64,000 bases of DNA from Bacillus thuringiensis (GTDB lineage: Bacteria; Bacillota; Bacilli; Bacillales; Bacillaceae_G). A program made the translations under genes and the position numbers. Shown one piece after another: positions 54,248-61,309 of the stretch (within the stretch, counting starts at the first letter, position 1; every line of letters begins with the position of its first letter). The stretch spans positions 124,001 through 188,000 of the forward strand of contig NZ_JACYOF010000006.1 in NCBI RefSeq assembly GCF_014932895.1, written 5' to 3'. The notes below the pieces were generated by a model. That model made no database searches, was not told the DNA's origin, and was given only the letters and a program-made list of their open reading frames with translations.

Positions 54248-55270
54248 TTATATTTTCCAGTTATTTGATTCTGTCATACCGACTAGTATTTTTCGTTCTC
54301 CTACATATGGGGATCTCGCATGAGCCGTCATCATATTATCAAGCATGAGAATATCTCCCTTTTCCCAAGGGAAGGTAACCATTTCTTCCTCATATACTTT
54401 TCTAATTTGGTCCAACACTTCTGGTTCAATGGAAGTTCCATCCCCATAATAAGAATTTTTGGGAACATCTTGCTCATCATATTGATGAAGTATTTCCTCT
54501 CTTATTTCTCTTGCCAAAGTCGTAATATGAAAAGCTGTAATTTGGTTAAACCAAATGTTTTCTCCTGTAATAGGATGTAATGAAACAGCAGGACGAACTT
54601 GCTCAATTCTTAGATGCTCATCTGACTTCCATATATAGTTCATCCCATTCTTTTGACAAATTTCTTCTACCAGATCTTTATCATTTGTTTGAAAAACATC
54701 TTGCCATTTCATTCCTAGAGAAAGCCCTAAATTTCTTACATACATGACCCCTTTCTCAGTAAATTTCTCCCTGATATTTGGATTCATTTTTTCATAGATG
54801 CGGCGACTATCTGCAATCGGAGTCTCACCGCCAGAAAAAGCAGGTATATCACAGTAAAAAAATATTTTCATAGGCCATTCTTGACCGTAGGCCATTTCGT
54901 TATGCAGTTCAATCCATTGATCTGCTGCAAAGTCGGTCGAGGTATAAATCTGATTTTGCACCGCACTCCTTGGCGTAGCATGATCTTTATATTCCAATAA
55001 CTCACCAGATACCTGGCGTATGAATAAGTGAAAGTCTTTTGTATCTTCCACTTTAAAACCACGGAATAAGATGCCTCCATGTTTTGAAAGTAAAGTATTT
55101 AATTCCTCTCGGTTCCTTTTGGCCCATTCACAGATGTTAACCCCATCCATATTGGGTTCAATTACTAGGGGAAGGTTTTTACCTTCCTCTAATAGCCTTG
55201 TTTTAGTTAATTTTTGGTTCACTTGAACAGACTGTCTTCTTGTTCGATCCATTTTTAGTGATTTAACCAT
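54248..55270 (-). CDS. SyrP/TauD-like Fe(II)/2-oxoglutarate hydroxylase
   Basis: 340 residues of the TauD/TfdA family. Iron ligands are His and Glu in ELHNEMAYG (about 122-130, HxE form as in SyrP and clavaminate synthase) and a distal His in NMMTAHARSPY (about 314), followed by the 2-oxoglutarate-binding Arg in GERKILVG. SyrP-type enzymes beta-hydroxylate an aminoacyl group, typically Asp, tethered to an NRPS carrier. The gene is directly upstream of the C*-A-T NRPS, whose degenerate condensation domain is a candidate docking partner. Predicted role: beta-hydroxylation of the residue loaded by that module. Stereochemistry unknown. Confidence 0.9.
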   Translation of the reverse strand: MVKSLKMDRTRRQSVQVNQKLTKTRLLEEGKNLPLVIEPNMDGVNICEWAKRNREELNTLLSKHGGILFRGFKVEDTKDFHLFIRQVSGELLEYKDHATPRSAVQNQIYTSTDFAADQWIELHNEMAYGQEWPMKIFFYCDIPAFSGGETPIADSRRIYEKMNPNIREKFTEKGVMYVRNLGLSLGMKWQDVFQTNDKDLVEEICQKNGMNYIWKSDEHLRIEQVRPAVSLHPITGENIWFNQITAFHITTLAREIREEILHQYDEQDVPKNSYYGDGTSIEPEVLDQIRKVYEEEMVTFPWEKGDILMLDNMMTAHARSPYVGERKILVGMTESNNWKI

Positions 55271-55288
55271 TCTACATACCCTCCTTAC

Positions 55289-58200
55289 CTAATTTGGAAC
55301 ATTCACCGACTTTCGAATTCTTCTGTTAAGCTGATTTCTATTAATCTCTTTTTGCCTATTAAGCATTTCTTGGTTGTGTCTAATCAAGACACCTTGCAGC
55401 TTTTGATGAATCTCCTTCACAGACTGTTCATGAGAGACTGTCATTTCTGTTAAGATGTTTTCAAGAAGATATAGATAACACTCAATGGTTTCACTGCTAA
55501 ACGCTACACAGCTGTAATTGATATCAAGAGAGAGCTGCTCACCTGGAGCTATAGACAGCGTTAAAGGAAAGTTGGTCTGTTCGGTTACGTCTACATCGAA
55601 AATGGTTGCCTTCTCAAAAAACGCTTGATTACCCTCGGTAGAAATCAAGTTAGGGAAGTTGGCAAAGATCAAACAAGTGTCAAACAGAGATTCTTTTGAT
55701 TTATATCCAATCCACTCTTTAATTTCTGTAAGTGGGGTGCTTTCAATTTCACTTACCCTTAGCTGGAAAGAATGCATCTCTAAAAGAAGTTCCCTTAATT
55801 TCTTATCATTTGAAACATTTAGACTCATCGGCAAGGTATTGATGAACATACCAATCATTTCCTCAATTCCCTCAACAGGTGCAGATCTTCCTGAAAAGAC
55901 AGAACCAAATATCACTTTCTCTTTTCCACTTACAAAATTCAGAAAAATAGCCCACGCTGTTTGCACCATCGTATTTAACGTTGTTTTTTTCTCGGCAGCT
56001 ACTACTTTTAATTTTTCAGTCAATACCTTTGGTAATTTTCTTTTAATTTCGAGATGTGACTGCTTTCGATCACTTATACGTCCGCTATCCATTGTTAACA
56101 TAGCTCTATCCTGATAGCCTTCTAGAGACTCTATCCAAAAATCACAATCCTTGGAAAAATCCTGATTTGTTTGCCAATCAATGTACTCTCCAAACGTCCT
56201 TGTAATTGTAACGTCGGGCTTTTCTCCTTTTGTTATCTTTGCATAGGCTTCGGACAATTGCATCAACACCATCGGCATAGACCATCCATCTAGAAGCAGA
56301 TGATGGTAAGTCCAAATAAAGTGATACGTGTTTTTTTCTATTTTTACAAGTGTCAACCGTATGAGAGAATCATGTTCCAAATCAAATCCGGTTAAACGTT
56401 GAGATTCATTTATTCTTTCTAGATTTTGTCTAAAATCATCAAGCTCATAACCTCTATCGGTCCAGTCCAAAACATTTACATTTACTTTTCTGGATTGGTG
56501 GATAATATGGATTGGCTTTGTAAAACCCTCCCATAAAAAATTAGCTCTCAAGATACTATTTCTGTCCAACACATGCTGCCAGGCTTGACAAAAGGTCTCA
56601 ACGGAAAACTCTCCTTTTATTCCAATGGCCATCTGTTCCATATATATTCCTGTTTCAGGATGCATTAGAGTATGGAACAAGATTCCTTCCTGTACTGGAG
56701 AAAGAGGATACATGTCTTCGATGGTAGCAGCATGTTGGTTAATCAATTTCCATTCGTTTTCGTTCAAATTAACTTTGTTAAAATTCTTAGGTAAATATGG
56801 TTTCCCTTCAAAATCCATTCCTAGCTTAATGATTTCCTTCACAATGCTACAAAACTCTGATACCAGCAGTTCTATGGTTTCATCTTTATGAAGGTGAGAA
56901 CTGTACATCCAATCTAAAGAAAGCTCACCATTGTAAACGACTCCTTCTACATCTAGAAGGTAAGCCCGTGGAGCTGCAGAATCTCTAATTGGCCCAACGC
57001 TCTCATCTGACATCTCAAAAATAGAATTTTCAAAAGTTGTGTTTATTTGACCTAGATAATTAAAACTAACCTCCGAAGGGTGCTCTTCAAATGAAATCCC
57101 CCTTAAATACTTAAGAACTCCAAACTCTATCCCGTTATCAGGAATAGATCGCATGGCCCTAATGATTTCATTTACATCCTCTAACAGCGAAGAGCGTTCT
57201 TGAAGCTTAACTGAGAAAGGAAATAATGTTGTAAACCACCCAACTGTTCTGCTTAAATTGATTCCTTTTCTAATAGTCTCCCTACCATGACCCTCTATAT
57301 CAATTTTGATGTTTTGGCCATGGGTCCATCTCTTCATAGCAATCATTAATGAGGAGATGAGGACTTCCTGAATTTTAACATTGAGAGTTCGGTTCACCTT
57401 AGTAAGCAAAAATTCAGTCTCTTTTTTTGAGAATCTAGCAGTCTTCTTTTTCAGCGAACTTTCAGTGTTAACAGCTTCATTTTTTTTCCCATCAACTGGT
57501 ATTCTCATTTCTACTTTACTCATTCTCTTCCAGTAAGGAAGATTTTTACGTATTTCTTCCCCTTTTGCATAATGTTGTAGAGCAAAAGACCATTCTTTAT
57601 ATAAAGTAGTTTGCGGTAGAAACTTCAACGGCCTTCTTTCTTGAATTTGGTTATATGCTATTTGTAAATCTTCTAACAGGATTCGCCAGGACACACCATC
57701 TACAATTAGATGATGAATGGTTAAAAACAACTGGTTCTCCCCATTTTTTTTGTTTCTGAAGTATACAACCTTTAGTAAAGGGCCACATTCAATGTCCAAT
57801 GATTTTTGTGACTGTAGAATAACTTGCCTCTTACGCTCCTGATCGTGGCTCGATTGGTTATCAAATTCCATCACATCTAATACGTACCGGTTTTCCAGTT
57901 CTTCCGTTTGTCCCCACTTTCCTTCCTCATGAACGAAAGAAGTATTAAAGACTTCGTGATACTTAGTTATTGCTTCTATAGATTTATCCAACGAAGTAAT
58001 ATCCAAGTCTTCTTTTACCTTTAACAGGATGGATTGGTTCCAATGATGTGGGTTATTTAACTTTTTCTCAAAAAACCATTGTTGTATAGGTGTGAATGGG
58101 ACTATATCCCCTATCAAGGATTCTTCGCCACTTTCTTCTAGTAAGTCTACAGTTGACTGGGATGTTTTGTGTGAGAGGAAGTCATCGATCTTTTTAATTG

Positions 58201-61200
58201 TTTGATGTTCAAATAAATCTCTTGTAGTTATATCAATGGAAACCTCTTGGGATTTAGCTATAATCTGTAAAGCCAGGATTGAATCCCCACCCAATTCAAA
58301 GTAATTATCCTGTATCCCCACCTTTTCTACTTGCAGTACCTGTTCCCATATTGTGACTAGCTTCTTTTGCGTGTCATTAATTGGAGGGTGATAAAAATCT
58401 GTATTTTTGAAACTTTCAAATCTAGGTAATGCCTTTCTATCAACTTTTCCATTCGTCATCAGAGGCAGTTCTTCCATAACGTGAATAAATTTTGGAATCA
58501 TATAATTAGGTAACTTGCTCTCAAGTGCAACTTTTATTTCTTTTGATGATGTTTCACCTTTAACTGTAATATAAGCAATTAAAACTTTAGTTTCAGAAGT
58601 AGAATCTACCATAACCAATGCCTGATTTACTTCAAAAAGTGACAATAATGCCTTTTCGATTTCCCCAGTCTCCACACGGAACCCGCGTATCTTAAATTGA
58701 TCATCATTTCTACCAAGGAATTGAATGTCACCGTCAGGGGAATAACGAACAATATCTCCTGTTCTGTACATTCTTGCTCCAGGTTCACTGCTGAATGGAT
58801 CTGGAACAAATTTTTCTGCCGTTAGACCCGGTTTATTAATGTATCCTCTTGCAAGTATGGGTCCGCCGATATGCAATTCACCTTTTCCTCCAGGGGGCAC
58901 AGGTCTACCCATTGAATCTAAAATATAAATCCTTCTATTTGAAAAAGGGTATCCAATGGAAACAGACGCTGTATCATGTAGCTGATTTTGGACCAGGTAA
59001 TGGGTACAAGTCGTCACAATTTCGGTAGGTCCGTAAAAGTTATATAAACTCGTTTCCCCTTTATGTACGTCATTCCATTTATTCGCATGAACAGTAGAAA
59101 GCTTATCTCCTCCTACCGCAAGTATTCTCAAGCTATTCATTATAATAGGCTGTCCAACAACACTGTAATGATTGACGATCTCATTCCAATACGGAGTGGG
59201 AAGATTAGCAATCGTAATACCATAGTTATTGATATTTTCAACAAATTCCTCCGAATCCCATAGGCCTCCTCCCCTTACAAACACTTCTCCACCACTAAAT
59301 AGTGTCGGGAATATTTGTTCAAGAGACGGATCAAATGTTATAGTCCCGAACTGTAAGACTCGGTCAGTTTCGCTAAGATGAAATTTCTCCATAAAGGACA
59401 CATAATGTAGAAAGGCTGCTTTATGAGAAACTTCTACCCCTTTTGGCAGGCCGGTTGATCCCGATGTATACATGATATATGCTGGCTGTTCAGGGGAGAT
59501 AACAAGACTAGAGTGCATTTTCCCATCAGGAATAGCATCAATATTAACTATGTCCACATCCCCGAAAGAAATTTCTGGTATATTTTCATCCGCTATAATA
59601 AACTGAACCTCTGAATCATGAAGAATGTATTGTATACGTTCTTCTGGCATATGTGTGTCGAGCGGGACGTAAACTCCCCCTGCTTTTAGAATCCCTAGCA
59701 TTGCTATGATGAAATCGGGTGATTTTTCCATCATAACAGCAACATTCTGTTTTCGTTTCAGACCTAACAGTTGCAAATGACTGGCTAATTGGTTTGCCTG
59801 TTCATCAAGCTCTTTATATGTATAAGTTACCGTTTCGTTTCGAACCGCTACCTTCTCTTCACATAATTGAACCTGTTGTTCAAACTTGCCGTGTAAAGTG
59901 CCTGCCGAAGTGACTAGAGAAGGCACCTTACCATTTCCCCAGGCTTCAACATCCTTTCGCTCCCTTTCATCTAATAAGTTTAGGGAATCCAAAGTTTGGT
60001 GGATATTCTGCAGAGCTGCCTTTACAAATCCCTCCATTCTGTCCAGCATTTTTTCTATTTCTGTTACTGTGATTACTGAAGAATCGAAATGTAATCGTAA
60101 GCCAAGAGCATCTTCAAAAGGAATAATGGCTAGACTTAAAGGGAAATTCGACTTTTCTTCAACTTGAAAATCACTAATAGAAAATCCAATATTTTCTTCT
60201 TTGAACATATTAAAATCAAATGGGTAATTCTCAAAAACAATAATACTGTCAAAGAGTGGTTTATCAGAATCTAATTCGCTTACCTTTTGTACTTCATACA
60301 ATGGAGTATACTGAAATTGAGACAATTCCGATTGTTCCTTTTGGACATCTTTAATTACCGACAACAGAGTATTGCTGGATTTCATTCTAACTCGAATTGG
60401 TAAGGTATTAATAAACGGACCTACAATACTTTCTGCTCCTCTTATTTCCGGTTGTCTGCCAGACATTACACTTCCAAGAAGCACATCCTCTTGATCTGTG
60501 TAGCTGTTTATTAAAATTGCCCATAAACCCTGCAAGATTGAAAAAAGAGTTACATCCTGTTTACGGGCTAGTTCCTCCAATGCTTTTCTCTTTTCACCTG
60601 AAATGACGATATCTTTATGTCGATCCTGTGTAACCTGTCTATGCTGATAATGACTTCCACATAGGTAACTCGGTTCCACAAAGCCTTTTAGCTTCTCTTT
60701 AAAAAATAGCTTTGAATGCTCCATATTCTGCCTACCAATCCAAGATATGTACTCATGGAATTGAGGCGATTCAAGCAGTACAGGCGATTCATTTCTTTTT
60801 AAAGATTGATAGCAAAGAATTACGTCTCTGAGAACTAATGGCATTGACCAACCGTCCATTAAAAGATGGTGAAAAGTCCAAATAAACTGGTAACCATTAT
60901 TCCGATGAATTAAATGAAATTTCATTGGAGATCCCTTCGAGACATCAAATCCTTCTTTTTGCAGTTTCTCTGCATATTGGTCAATCGTCAGGCCAAAATG
61001 TTCAGCGTGCTGGTTCCATTCTTCATTTTTCCAATCGATGCCCATTTTTTTATGAACCACCTGCAATAGCTTCTCGGACTCTTTCCAATGAAAGGTTGTT
61101 CGTAATGCAGAATGCCTATTTATGGTTCTTTCCCACGCCTTCTGAAAACAGTGAACATCCAAACTTTCAGATAACTTAAATTTTACCTGCTCTATGTACA

Positions 61201-61291
61201 TACTAGTATCAGGCTGATGTATGGCATGAAATAACATTCCTTTTTGTAAAGGAGAACATTCATAAATATTTTCTATATTTTTAATATCCAT
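55289..61291 (-). CDS. NRPS, C-A-T-E-C
   Basis: 2000 residues. A short acceptor-like N-terminus leads to C1 (about 10-440; HHLLMDGWS near 142), A (about 465-960; core TFDPSLEQIF), T (DNYFELGGDSILAL near 1000), E (about 1065-1500; HHLIVDGVSW near 1194, SFNYLGQI), and a second complete C (about 1525-1960; HHLLLDGWS near 1664) with no A domain behind it. The terminal C must act with the next protein (C*-A-T). Both C domains start SPLQKGMLFH/SPVQEGILFH and follow an E domain, fitting the DCL type. The E domain makes this residue D-configured. A specificity was not assigned; its pocket does not match a code I know. Confidence 0.95.
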   Translation of the reverse strand: MDIKNIENIYECSPLQKGMLFHAIHQPDTSMYIEQVKFKLSESLDVHCFQKAWERTINRHSALRTTFHWKESEKLLQVVHKKMGIDWKNEEWNQHAEHFGLTIDQYAEKLQKEGFDVSKGSPMKFHLIHRNNGYQFIWTFHHLLMDGWSMPLVLRDVILCYQSLKRNESPVLLESPQFHEYISWIGRQNMEHSKLFFKEKLKGFVEPSYLCGSHYQHRQVTQDRHKDIVISGEKRKALEELARKQDVTLFSILQGLWAILINSYTDQEDVLLGSVMSGRQPEIRGAESIVGPFINTLPIRVRMKSSNTLLSVIKDVQKEQSELSQFQYTPLYEVQKVSELDSDKPLFDSIIVFENYPFDFNMFKEENIGFSISDFQVEEKSNFPLSLAIIPFEDALGLRLHFDSSVITVTEIEKMLDRMEGFVKAALQNIHQTLDSLNLLDERERKDVEAWGNGKVPSLVTSAGTLHGKFEQQVQLCEEKVAVRNETVTYTYKELDEQANQLASHLQLLGLKRKQNVAVMMEKSPDFIIAMLGILKAGGVYVPLDTHMPEERIQYILHDSEVQFIIADENIPEISFGDVDIVNIDAIPDGKMHSSLVISPEQPAYIMYTSGSTGLPKGVEVSHKAAFLHYVSFMEKFHLSETDRVLQFGTITFDPSLEQIFPTLFSGGEVFVRGGGLWDSEEFVENINNYGITIANLPTPYWNEIVNHYSVVGQPIIMNSLRILAVGGDKLSTVHANKWNDVHKGETSLYNFYGPTEIVTTCTHYLVQNQLHDTASVSIGYPFSNRRIYILDSMGRPVPPGGKGELHIGGPILARGYINKPGLTAEKFVPDPFSSEPGARMYRTGDIVRYSPDGDIQFLGRNDDQFKIRGFRVETGEIEKALLSLFEVNQALVMVDSTSETKVLIAYITVKGETSSKEIKVALESKLPNYMIPKFIHVMEELPLMTNGKVDRKALPRFESFKNTDFYHPPINDTQKKLVTIWEQVLQVEKVGIQDNYFELGGDSILALQIIAKSQEVSIDITTRDLFEHQTIKKIDDFLSHKTSQSTVDLLEESGEESLIGDIVPFTPIQQWFFEKKLNNPHHWNQSILLKVKEDLDITSLDKSIEAITKYHEVFNTSFVHEEGKWGQTEELENRYVLDVMEFDNQSSHDQERKRQVILQSQKSLDIECGPLLKVVYFRNKKNGENQLFLTIHHLIVDGVSWRILLEDLQIAYNQIQERRPLKFLPQTTLYKEWSFALQHYAKGEEIRKNLPYWKRMSKVEMRIPVDGKKNEAVNTESSLKKKTARFSKKETEFLLTKVNRTLNVKIQEVLISSLMIAMKRWTHGQNIKIDIEGHGRETIRKGINLSRTVGWFTTLFPFSVKLQERSSLLEDVNEIIRAMRSIPDNGIEFGVLKYLRGISFEEHPSEVSFNYLGQINTTFENSIFEMSDESVGPIRDSAAPRAYLLDVEGVVYNGELSLDWMYSSHLHKDETIELLVSEFCSIVKEIIKLGMDFEGKPYLPKNFNKVNLNENEWKLINQHAATIEDMYPLSPVQEGILFHTLMHPETGIYMEQMAIGIKGEFSVETFCQAWQHVLDRNSILRANFLWEGFTKPIHIIHQSRKVNVNVLDWTDRGYELDDFRQNLERINESQRLTGFDLEHDSLIRLTLVKIEKNTYHFIWTYHHLLLDGWSMPMVLMQLSEAYAKITKGEKPDVTITRTFGEYIDWQTNQDFSKDCDFWIESLEGYQDRAMLTMDSGRISDRKQSHLEIKRKLPKVLTEKLKVVAAEKKTTLNTMVQTAWAIFLNFVSGKEKVIFGSVFSGRSAPVEGIEEMIGMFINTLPMSLNVSNDKKLRELLLEMHSFQLRVSEIESTPLTEIKEWIGYKSKESLFDTCLIFANFPNLISTEGNQAFFEKATIFDVDVTEQTNFPLTLSIAPGEQLSLDINYSCVAFSSETIECYLYLLENILTEMTVSHEQSVKEIHQKLQGVLIRHNQEMLNRQKEINRNQLNRRIRKSVNVPN

Positions 61292-61309
61292 TTAGGATGC
61301 TCCTTACTT

